From contig JAGRNC010000111.1 of the NCBI GenBank assembly GCA_020440935.1, positions 1 to 7,772 of the forward strand: 7,772 bases of DNA, read 5' to 3'. The stretch comes from Leptospiraceae bacterium. Lineage in GTDB: Bacteria > Spirochaetota > Leptospiria > Leptospirales > Leptonemataceae. Position 1 is the stretch's first letter. Each line of letters opens with the position of its first letter. The notes under the pieces were generated by a model that was given only the letters and a program-made list of their open reading frames with translations, did no database searches and was not told where the DNA came from. Both the position numbers and the translations under genes were made by a program. Shown piece by piece: positions 1 through 6,357 of this stretch.

Positions 1-24
1 TGGGGCATCTATTCAATATTGATC

Positions 25-468
25 ATGACGGAACAGATATTCAGACACTTTAGTAATGCCGAACAATGGCAGGCGTATCGCTTTAGCTTTGCCGGTTCGG
101 GCGTCCACGGACTTCCGAAGTACTCCGGGCGATCGGCGCTGTTGCAGGGAGTATTCTTGTTCGATGGGCTACGATTGCGTCTTCGATTTTCGCGCTCCTC
201 CGCCGATGTGGCGCAATGGGCTCGAATGCCGGACGGCGCGCATTGGATTCGAATGCACGATGATGCCCTGGAAGTGGAAGCCGATCTGTGTCGTTACAAA
301 GATTCGAATTATAGATTACAATTTCAGGCTTTGACTGAGACCACAGCGTATCTGGACCTGCACGGTACCGACGGTCTGCTTTTTTCCGGCAAGGTGCATC
401 GAGATTTATGGAGCGCTTTACGATTGCATCTTCATTCCCGCAACTCAGTGATGGATCATGGCAGGTAG
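25..468 (+). CDS. Hypothetical protein, first gene of a hydrolase operon
   Basis: I do not recognise a family. The product is about 147 residues with no signal peptide, membrane segment or cysteine-rich motif. The middle part alternates short hydrophobic and charged stretches (for example LRLRLRFSR and YRLQFQAL), which suggests a mostly beta-strand fold. The C-terminus is rich in Arg and His. I chose the ATG at 25. A TTG at 19 is in frame, and the frame stays open to the window edge, so the true start could lie upstream of position 1. No good ribosome binding site is visible before the ATG. The 3' end overlaps the following hydrolase gene by 11 nt, and this tight packing is the main argument that the ORF is a real gene. 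A 193-codon antisense ORF covers the same DNA but has no recognisable protein features. Function unknown. Confidence 0.55.
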   Translation: MTEQIFRHFSNAEQWQAYRFSFAGSGVHGLPKYSGRSALLQGVFLFDGLRLRLRFSRSSADVAQWARMPDGAHWIRMHDDALEVEADLCRYKDSNYRLQFQALTETTAYLDLHGTDGLLFSGKVHRDLWSALRLHLHSRNSVMDHGR

Positions 469-1387
469 GAATGCAGGCGAACGATTGCTTCTGGGAGGTC
501 TGGGGCTGGCAGCTTTTGCGGGCCTTTCGGTAGGCGCGGTGGCGGCCTGGACGCTGCATAAGATCCATGGAAGAAAGAAGCGCGACCTGCTGGACGATTA
601 CTTCATTACTCCTTTTGAACTGAAGGTACCCCATGAAGAAGTGCGATTTGTAACCCAGGACCACCTGGTACTGAAAGGCTGGTGGTTTAGCAATGACGGA
701 TCGGATCGCACCATAGTTGCCTTAACCGGCCAGCAGGGCCGTAAGGACGATTTGATCGGCATTGGCACTGGATTGTGGCGAGCCGGATTCAATGTTCTAT
801 TATTTGATTATCGTGGCCGCGGCGAAAGCGAAGATAGTCGCCCTTCCATAGGTTATTACGAGCAGTCGGACGTGCAGGCCGCCCTGGATTATGCTATGAA
901 ACGGACGGTGGACCGGGAAGGCACCTGCCGTCCTGCATTGCTGGGCTATTCTATGGGCGCCGTTCTTGCCCTCTATCTGGCTTCGGTTCGTCCAGAAATC
1001 GAGGCAGTGGTAGCCGACTGTCCATTCGCAAACCTCAATGACCTGGTGGGGGCAAAGCTCAAGGAACGATTTATCCCTGGATGGATGATGCCGCTCATCG
1101 ATTATTTGAACCGCGCATTCTTTGGTTACAGCCTGAATGAAGTGAACCCTCTGGCCTGGATTTCCAGAATATCGCCCAGGCCATTGCTCTTGATCCATGC
1201 AGAAAAAGATCGAATCATACCGGTGGAAGACTCCCTGCGATTGTATGATGCAGCCGGCGAGCCCAGAGAATTGTGGCTGGAGCCAGACACCGATCATTGC
1301 GGAGCATACTTCAATGATCGCGAAAGCTACATCGATCGTGTGGCTGCGTTCTTTCAGGATGCCTTTGCAGGGAAGTATTTTAAGTGA
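458..1387 (+). CDS. Membrane-anchored alpha/beta hydrolase
   Basis: The protein has 309 residues and an alpha/beta-hydrolase fold of the broad YqkD/BEM46-like type (serine esterase, thioesterase or peptidase-like; substrate unknown). A hydrophobic segment at about residues 10-31 is followed by a strongly basic stretch (HKIHGRKKR). By the positive-inside rule the catalytic domain would be tethered on the cytoplasmic side; this is inference. The catalytic triad is complete: Ser165 in the nucleophile elbow GYSMG, Asp251 in HAEKDRIIP and His280 in TDHCGAY. The strand-turn FDYRGRGESE at about 116-125 is typical of the fold. The start ATG at 458 lies inside the end of the preceding gene, and the stop overlaps the GTG start of the next hydrolase gene (GTGA), so translation of the three genes is probably coupled. 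Length is normal for the family. The fold assignment is secure; the specific activity cannot be read from the sequence. Confidence 0.9.
   Translation: MAGRNAGERLLLGGLGLAAFAGLSVGAVAAWTLHKIHGRKKRDLLDDYFITPFELKVPHEEVRFVTQDHLVLKGWWFSNDGSDRTIVALTGQQGRKDDLIGIGTGLWRAGFNVLLFDYRGRGESEDSRPSIGYYEQSDVQAALDYAMKRTVDREGTCRPALLGYSMGAVLALYLASVRPEIEAVVADCPFANLNDLVGAKLKERFIPGWMMPLIDYLNRAFFGYSLNEVNPLAWISRISPRPLLLIHAEKDRIIPVEDSLRLYDAAGEPRELWLEPDTDHCGAYFNDRESYIDRVAAFFQDAFAGKYFK
1369..1373 (+). promoter_or_regulatory. Ribosome binding site for the second hydrolase
   Basis: AGGGA lies 10 nt before the GTG start at 1384, inside the last codons of the preceding hydrolase gene. It supports the GTG start, which is also required to keep the first beta-strand (WVFLRGLGR) of the fold. 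The next in-frame ATG would be at residue 73, too late. Confidence 0.5.
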
Positions 1388-2250
1388 GGCCCGTTCGTAC
1401 CAACTGGGTCTTCCTGCGTGGCCTGGGCCGACAGAGCGGCCACTGGTTTCAGTTCCGTCAGATTCTGGAGAACTACGGCAAAACTCCCTTTGATGGGGAT
1501 CTACAGTTTCTGGATCTTCCTGGCTCTGGACTGGACTGTCATGGCCAAAGCCCATCCAGCATTGCAGGCATTACCGATGCCCTGCGCGAAAAGGCGGGCA
1601 TGGCATCCTATAGCAGCAGTCCGTCCGAGGTTCAATCAATGGCTCGCGGGAATCGCGCCGGTGGAGCGAGGGCCCGACCTGTACCCAGTTCCGAAAGGAA
1701 TTGTTTATTTGCCATCTCGCTGGGTGGAATGGTGGCTCTGGACTGGCTTAGCCGCTATCGGCACGATTTTGATCATGCATTTATAGTAAATTCCAGCGCT
1801 CGCGGTATCAGTCCCTTCTACAAGCGAATGGCGCCATCGGCCGCCTGGAAACTTCTGGGAGGGATCTTCCAGGGAAAGCTGCGCGGCGACGTACAGTCCA
1901 TGGAAGAGGCAGTGTTTGGCGTCAGCTGCAATGTGGCCGATCATGGCGAAAAGGTGCAGCACTGGGTTCGATTGCAGAAAGAACACCCTATGACCCTGCC
2001 AAACTTCTTGCATCAGCTTCGCGCCGCGCTTACCTTTAAACCGCCCGAGCCCGGTTTCAAGTCGCCGGTATTTCTGGTGTCCAGAAACGATCGATTGGTT
2101 TCGCCGCAATGTAGCGACGATTTATATAGGCGGTATGGATCTTCGGATGCGGGCTACTTTGTGCATCCGTTTGCAGGTCATGATTTAACCAGCGATGATC
2201 CAGAAGGCACCGCCGACTTTCTGGCGCGTTACATCGCTATTTCTGGTTGA
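1384..2250 (+). CDS. Alpha/beta hydrolase, soluble
   Basis: This 288-residue alpha/beta hydrolase has no signal peptide or membrane segment, so it is probably cytoplasmic. The first strand and oxyanion loop read VFLRGLGRQSGHW (about 9-21). The nucleophile elbow is AISLGG with Ser112, where Ala replaces the first Gly of GxSxG. The acid is probably Asp236 (SRNDRLVSP) and the base His266 (FAGHD), so the triad is complete. The GTG start overlaps the stop of the membrane-anchored hydrolase by 4 nt, and the two enzymes are probably made together. The substrate cannot be told. An oddity: residues about 75-105, between a helix ending ITDALREK and the nucleophile strand, are a Ser/Arg/Gly/Ala-rich run unlike the rest, while the +1 frame of the same DNA reads like a normal hydrolase helix (see findings). 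The 3' end overlaps the opposite-strand carboxypeptidase gene by 22 nt. Confidence 0.85.
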   Translation: MRPVRTNWVFLRGLGRQSGHWFQFRQILENYGKTPFDGDLQFLDLPGSGLDCHGQSPSSIAGITDALREKAGMASYSSSPSEVQSMARGNRAGGARARPVPSSERNCLFAISLGGMVALDWLSRYRHDFDHAFIVNSSARGISPFYKRMAPSAAWKLLGGIFQGKLRGDVQSMEEAVFGVSCNVADHGEKVQHWVRLQKEHPMTLPNFLHQLRAALTFKPPEPGFKSPVFLVSRNDRLVSPQCSDDLYRRYGSSDAGYFVHPFAGHDLTSDDPEGTADFLARYIAISG

Positions 2251-3227
2251 GCCAGTCTTTTTCCGATGTCAGCGATACTCGAAACAGATCGCGCAGGAAT
2301 TTTCGATATCGCTGAGATGGTTTGTTGTTTTCTTTCCGCGTCCGGGTTGAATATATTCTTTCGATTGAGCATTCGAGTGGGGCTTTCGCGTAGATCGCTC
2401 CAGGTGCCCACTTCCAGAGTCAGCGGAAGGAATCGACCTTTCCAGTTCTTGTCCGATTCATGGTACTTCCAGTAATGATCGTAATACAAATCCCACAAAT
2501 CGCCGTGGGTAGTGTAGGATTCGCTTTGCGGGCCAAAGTTCAATTTGCTATGCCCGGCCTGAATCTTGAGGAATCGACCCATGGATTCGAATAATGGCGT
2601 ATCGCGGCAGGGCTCCTTTGTGCTGGCATAGGGCCACCATACATGATCCACCGAGCCAAATCCGGAATGTACATCCACCACCGGCATCAGTCGGCCCTTT
2701 GTAGCAAAAAACGATTGAAAGATGAATCGATACAGTGCCCGGGATTCGGGCTCCAGAGTGTTACCCCGGTAATAGGGCAGATGCTTGCTTAAACGGTGTC
2801 CGCCAAAGAAGGGCATGGATCGCACCGCCTCAACGCCCGAATTGCGCATTAGATCTACGCCGGCTGGATTGGAACGGCGCCGCAAAGCGATCCCGCCTGG
2901 ATTTACCATGGGTATTGCATGGATTCCCACCTTTCCATTGTGTAATTCCGGGAAGAAATCGGGGTTGGCCAGGCAGTGGTGGAGAAAATCCAGAAGTATG
3001 CGAACGCCGATGGTTTCCAGTCCATGAACGCCGGCCACAATGCCCACGGGGCGCTTCTTCAAGGCCGATGATTTGCCTATGCGAAGCGCATAGATGGGGA
3101 AACGAAACCCGTTATCTGCCTTTCTGGAGAATCCGTATTGCTCAATGTGGACCAGGTCTTCTTGCAACCTGGCCACTTCAAGGATCCGTTTCTCAAACCG
3201 ATGTAGACGTCGCAGCCCTCGAACCAT
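2229..3227 (-). CDS. M14-family zinc carboxypeptidase-like protein
   Basis: The protein has 332 residues and the marks of the M14 metallocarboxypeptidase family, which removes C-terminal residues from peptides or, in some branches, cleaves murein peptides. Zinc ligands are His68 and Glu71 (GVHGLE, the HxxE motif) and His187 (VDVHSGFG). The catalytic glutamate is Glu272 (LTLEVGT). The NPGG stretch at 109-112 and the RRRSN...GVDLMRN stretch at 116-129 match the substrate-binding segment, with Arg128 at the place of carboxypeptidase A Arg145. Met127 stands where the family usually has Asn (Asn144), which may alter substrate choice. No signal peptide is present, and a stop at 3258 in the upstream frame rules out a long N-terminal extension, so the product should be cytoplasmic. 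It follows the secreted S41 peptidase gene by 37 nt on the same strand. No strong ribosome binding site is seen. Confidence 0.88.
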   Translation of the reverse strand: MVRGLRRLHRFEKRILEVARLQEDLVHIEQYGFSRKADNGFRFPIYALRIGKSSALKKRPVGIVAGVHGLETIGVRILLDFLHHCLANPDFFPELHNGKVGIHAIPMVNPGGIALRRRSNPAGVDLMRNSGVEAVRSMPFFGGHRLSKHLPYYRGNTLEPESRALYRFIFQSFFATKGRLMPVVDVHSGFGSVDHVWWPYASTKEPCRDTPLFESMGRFLKIQAGHSKLNFGPQSESYTTHGDLWDLYYDHYWKYHESDKNWKGRFLPLTLEVGTWSDLRESPTRMLNRKNIFNPDAERKQQTISAISKIPARSVSSIADIGKRLAQPEIAM

Positions 3228-3264
3228 AGTCTCAGGCCAGTTCAGCAGATTTGGCGGCTACTGG

Positions 3265-5103
3265 CTACCTATTTGCAATCATCGCTTTGAGATACGGCAG
3301 CGCACGTTGCAGCATGTAATCGGGCCGGACCGCATCGTTTTCATGCGCCTTTAGATATTCCTCGGCCTTCTTGCTATCCACTTGCTTTTTCAAACTTTCC
3401 AGCCATTTCTCTTTGGCCGGATCGTCCGCTTTCTTTTTTAGCTCGGGCAGATGATGCCACATATCCTCTTCGCGGAAACGAAGGGGGAATTCCCCGTCTT
3501 TTTGATCGGAGATTCGGATGTCGGGCTGCACTCCATACACTTGCACGGTGTAGCCTTTGGGCGCATAGTATCGGGCAACGGTAAGCTTGATCAAATATGG
3601 ATCGCCCTGGCCCTGCATTTGTTCTATTTGCTGGACGGTGGCTTTACCAAAGGTGCGGTCGCCCAGAATAAGCGCCCGATTGTAATCCTGTAACGCCGAT
3701 GCCATAATTTCACTGGCGCTGGCCGACCCGCCATCCACCAGAACGATGAGCGGCATATTGGATGGAACCATTGGCTCGCCATCGCTGCGCCGATCGTAAC
3801 TATTTCGATTGGATTTTAGGGTGGTGATTACTTCCGGATCTTTGAGAAACAACCCGCTTACTCGAATGGCCTCTTCCAGTTGGCCGCCCGGATTGTTTCG
3901 AAGATCAAGCACAAGCCCATCGGGATCCTTATCCCCCGCCTCTTTTCGAATATCTGCGTATGCTTCCTTCACCATTTTCGTGGTTGGAGTTTCATGGTAC
4001 AGAAAGGAACGGATTCGAATGATTCCGATGTTCTCTTCCTTTAAATAGCTGGAATCCACCGCCTTTCTTTCGATGCGGTCGCGTTCGATCTTGATTTCTC
4101 GAGTAGTGAGGTCTGTGGGCCGGTCCACTTCCAGTGACACGATCGTTCCCCGGGGACCTCGAATGCGGCTCACAACCTGCTGGAGGGACAGGTTGGCGAT
4201 GCTTTTGCCGTCCACTTTCCGGATTATATCGCCGGCTTTCAATCCCGAGCGCAGGGCCGGGGAGCCAGGAAAAGGAGATTCTACGATCACTTCATTTTCA
4301 TCGCCAGGCCGCAGTACGGCGCCAATTCCATCAAAGGTGGAGTCCTCCGATTCTTTGCGAATTCGGTCCCAGACCTTTCGCTCCATTACCTCCGCATGCG
4401 GATCAAAGCTCTTCAGAAATCCACGTGCCGCCTGAAAATAGTAATAGTTCATTTCCGGGATTTTGCCCGGCACATTGTCCGAATCGTCCGATTCCGATGT
4501 CTCGCTGGCAGTGTCCGTGCTGGCCGTTTTGTTCGGCGATTTTCCGTATCGCACCCGATTAGAGCTAATCCAGCTCATAATCTTCTGGAAATCGCTGCCG
4601 GAGAAGCCGGTTTCTTTCCACATCGCATCCACGGCATCCTTTTGCTGACGCTGTTTTTCTTTAAGCTTGATTGCTTCTTTTTCCCGTTGTTCGCGTCCCA
4701 GCGAATCCCATTGTTTTTTCTGTGCGGCTTCTCTTTTGTCGCGAATGGAATCCAGATCGCTTACATCGTAGCGGAACACCACGTACTTGTCGGTCCAGGG
4801 CAGCTTAACTACCGAGCCCGGGATAATAATGCCAAATGGAGCGAACTCCTTGCGCTGATTTACATAGGCCGCCGGCATCAACTCCAGCTGGGCGGGCATG
4901 GCGCCAATGGCGGAGCGAGCCGCCTCCACATAGCCCCGCCGGGCATCGATGGAGTCGGTATCCAGGTAGCTGGATCGTGCGTAGCGCAGTACATCCTGAA
5001 AATCCTGCGGACCAAAGTCGGCCGGGGCTGGATTTACAGCCATGGGCAAAAGCAACGCCAGTAGCGCGAATAGGGGGAGTCGAATCCTGAGTCTGGTCAT
5101 CAT
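3265..5103 (-). CDS. S41 carboxyl-terminal processing peptidase with PDZ domain
   Basis: This 612-residue member of the CtpA/Prc (tail-specific protease) family is an envelope serine endopeptidase that acts on protein C-termini. Residues about 1-28 form a signal peptide (MMTRLRIR, then a Leu/Ala core ending NPAPA). A Lys/Glu/Gln-rich, probably coiled-coil stretch lies at about 118-160, and a Ser/Asp/Thr-rich flexible linker at 190-212. STFDGIGAVL at 255-264 leads into the PDZ domain (about 265-330, with SGLKAGDIIRKVDGK). The catalytic domain follows (about 335-530): LDLRNNPGG at 399-407, Ser462 in GGSASASE as nucleophile, Lys487 in RTFGK as base (25 residues apart, as in Prc) and Gln491. The C-terminal 80 residues are charged and helical. 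The N-terminal additions make it longer than a minimal CtpA. It leads a probable operon with the M14 carboxypeptidase. Two adjacent ATG codons (5103, 5100) could start it. Confidence 0.95.
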   Translation of the reverse strand: MMTRLRIRLPLFALLALLLPMAVNPAPADFGPQDFQDVLRYARSSYLDTDSIDARRGYVEAARSAIGAMPAQLELMPAAYVNQRKEFAPFGIIIPGSVVKLPWTDKYVVFRYDVSDLDSIRDKREAAQKKQWDSLGREQREKEAIKLKEKQRQQKDAVDAMWKETGFSGSDFQKIMSWISSNRVRYGKSPNKTASTDTASETSESDDSDNVPGKIPEMNYYYFQAARGFLKSFDPHAEVMERKVWDRIRKESEDSTFDGIGAVLRPGDENEVIVESPFPGSPALRSGLKAGDIIRKVDGKSIANLSLQQVVSRIRGPRGTIVSLEVDRPTDLTTREIKIERDRIERKAVDSSYLKEENIGIIRIRSFLYHETPTTKMVKEAYADIRKEAGDKDPDGLVLDLRNNPGGQLEEAIRVSGLFLKDPEVITTLKSNRNSYDRRSDGEPMVPSNMPLIVLVDGGSASASEIMASALQDYNRALILGDRTFGKATVQQIEQMQGQGDPYLIKLTVARYYAPKGYTVQVYGVQPDIRISDQKDGEFPLRFREEDMWHHLPELKKKADDPAKEKWLESLKKQVDSKKAEEYLKAHENDAVRPDYMLQRALPYLKAMIANR

Positions 5104-5283
5104 AAATATGCTCCTAAATAGAGACGGAGGGTGCGCCCTGTCAGTTGTTATTTTCCTGGGGCTCTTTCACTTTCGGACTTTCTTCTATAAAGATAACCCG
5201 ATCGATCCGGTTCCGGTTCCCCGGTGGAATTCTATTAATGAAAAAAGGTCGACGGAGGGGGCCCCATCCCTGGACTTTCCCTA
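5104..5283. other. Divergent intergenic region between the S41 peptidase and the exported protein
   Basis: These 180 nt separate two divergent genes and should hold both promoters. Visible elements are the ribosome binding site of the S41 gene; a TATAAA at 5186-5191 that could be a -10 box for the rightward gene, with only a weak -35 match (CTTTCA at 5164-5169, 16-nt spacer); the octamer GACGGAGG at 5123-5130 and again at 5251-5258, each running into a G-to-C-rich dyad (GGGTGCGCCC and GGGGCCCC); and a tandem CCGGTTCCGGTTCC at about 5207-5220. Small ORFs crossing the region have no recognisable protein features. The promoter call is weak. Confidence 0.45.
5111..5115 (-). promoter_or_regulatory. 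Ribosome binding site of the S41 peptidase gene
   Basis: On the minus strand AGGAG lies 7 nt before the first ATG (5103) and 10 nt before the second (5100). It is the clearest Shine-Dalgarno sequence in the window and fixes the start of the signal peptide. Confidence 0.7.
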
Positions 5284-6351
5284 ATGTTTCGGACCATCGC
5301 GGCTACCATTGCCATCTCGTTCTTATCCCTATCTCAAACCTACTGCCAGCCCGGCGAAAAGAAAGGGCCTTCTGTGGAAGAGCAGGAGAAGTTCTTTCGG
5401 GCCACAAACCAGGAAGATTTGAAGCCCACCATCTGGGATACGGGCGATACAACGATTACCAACGAAGACCGATTGGATCTATTTGAGCCCCATGTGAAGG
5501 ACCTGGGAGGCGGCTACGTTGGCGTTGGCTCTACGCAGAATTTTACTCTGGCGGCCTGGGCAAAGTCGGACTGGATCTGGCTCATGGACTTCACCCGAGT
5601 GGTGGTAGCCACAAACAAGATTCACATCGCTTTTCTCCAGGAATGCCCCACGGCGGCCGAATTCCGTAAGCTATGGGAGCCTGGTTCAAAACAAAAGGCC
5701 CTGGAAGTCATAGAAAAGCATTATGCCAGCGAACCGGACTTTGCGCTGATCAAAAAGGCCTGGAGCATTTCGGGACCATTTCAGCGAAAGCGATTCCGCT
5801 ACGACGACGTTATCCATAAGAAGTTTCAGTTCCACGGCTGGCTAAACAGCAAAGAGACTTATGAATACATCCGAAATCTGGCGCTTAAAGGACGCATCCA
5901 GGCGGTGCGCGGAGATTTAAAAGGCCCCATCACAGTAAAGAGCATTGCCGAGCAGGCAAAGAAGATGGGCATCGTATTTCGAATCATCTATTACTCCAAT
6001 GCGGAAGAGTACTTCCCGCTTGCTGACGATTTTCGCAGTAACTGGACTTCCATTCCTGTGGATGAAAAATCCCTGATTGTGCGCACCATCTCTGTGTATC
6101 GCAATCAATATCCCTGGGCTCCAGGCTCCGAACTGTCCACCGATCGCGGCTTTCATTATGTTCTGGAAAATGCGGCAAATTACCAGAAGTGGCTCAAAGA
6201 AGGAAAGGCCGGATTGCGCGTGGAAAATATTGTAGCCACCGGGGAAACGGACAAAAAGAACGGAATTACAATCATCAAGGCCGACACGCCTATCCCGGAT
6301 GACATGAAGGCCGCAAAGCCCGCTCCGGAAACAGAATCGGCCTCACAGTAG
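5284..6351 (+). CDS. Exported protein of uncharacterised family (LIC_10091-like by resemblance)
   Basis: The protein has 355 residues. The N-terminus (residues 1-21) is a signal peptide ending LSLSQTYC; the residues before Cys21 do not form a normal lipobox, so I favour a secreted or periplasmic protein over a lipoprotein. The mature part has conserved-looking blocks: GGGYVGVGSTQNF (75-87) followed by WIWLMDFTRVVV (97-108), then VRGDLKGP (208-215), then IIYYSNAEEYF (234-244) followed by FRSNW and SLIVRT. From memory these resemble a family seen in Leptospira (LIC_10091-like) and myxobacteria; I could not check this. The glycine loop, acidic strand end and SNAEEY block suggest a Rossmann-like or methyltransferase-like fold, which is inference, and no activity is claimed. 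The C-terminus is a Pro/Ala/Glu-rich tail. No close Shine-Dalgarno precedes the ATG, but TAA and TGA at 5236-5241 exclude a longer product. The propeller lipoprotein gene follows after 6 nt. Confidence 0.8.
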   Translation: MFRTIAATIAISFLSLSQTYCQPGEKKGPSVEEQEKFFRATNQEDLKPTIWDTGDTTITNEDRLDLFEPHVKDLGGGYVGVGSTQNFTLAAWAKSDWIWLMDFTRVVVATNKIHIAFLQECPTAAEFRKLWEPGSKQKALEVIEKHYASEPDFALIKKAWSISGPFQRKRFRYDDVIHKKFQFHGWLNSKETYEYIRNLALKGRIQAVRGDLKGPITVKSIAEQAKKMGIVFRIIYYSNAEEYFPLADDFRSNWTSIPVDEKSLIVRTISVYRNQYPWAPGSELSTDRGFHYVLENAANYQKWLKEGKAGLRVENIVATGETDKKNGITIIKADTPIPDDMKAAKPAPETESASQ

Positions 6352-6357
6352 GTCCTT

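Noticed and set aside
1..53. Possible tail of an upstream gene (frame ending TGA at 20-22 or frame ending TAG at 51-53)
   Set aside because: Too few codons to tell a real C-terminus from chance in either frame.
83..664. 193-codon minus-strand ORF across the first gene and the start of the hydrolase
   Set aside because: Antisense to a hydrolase with a complete catalytic triad; the translation has no domain, signal peptide or hydrophobic pattern.
800..1555. 251-codon minus-strand ORF
   Set aside because: It covers the catalytic parts of the first hydrolase and the start of the second in antisense; composition is Cys/His/Gln-rich as in typical shadow frames.
4396..5064. 222-codon plus-strand ORF antisense to the S41 peptidase
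   Set aside because: Its Phe/Leu-rich run is the complement of the Lys/Glu coiled-coil codons of the peptidase, not a membrane protein.
5042..5284. 80-codon ORF across the divergent intergenic region
   Set aside because: It begins inside the S41 signal peptide in antisense and shows no conserved feature; ends by chance at the next start codon.
5301..5346. Lipobox in the exported protein (Cys21)
   Set aside because: The residues before Cys are Ser-Gln-Thr-Tyr, which do not fit even the relaxed spirochaete lipobox well; ordinary signal peptide preferred.
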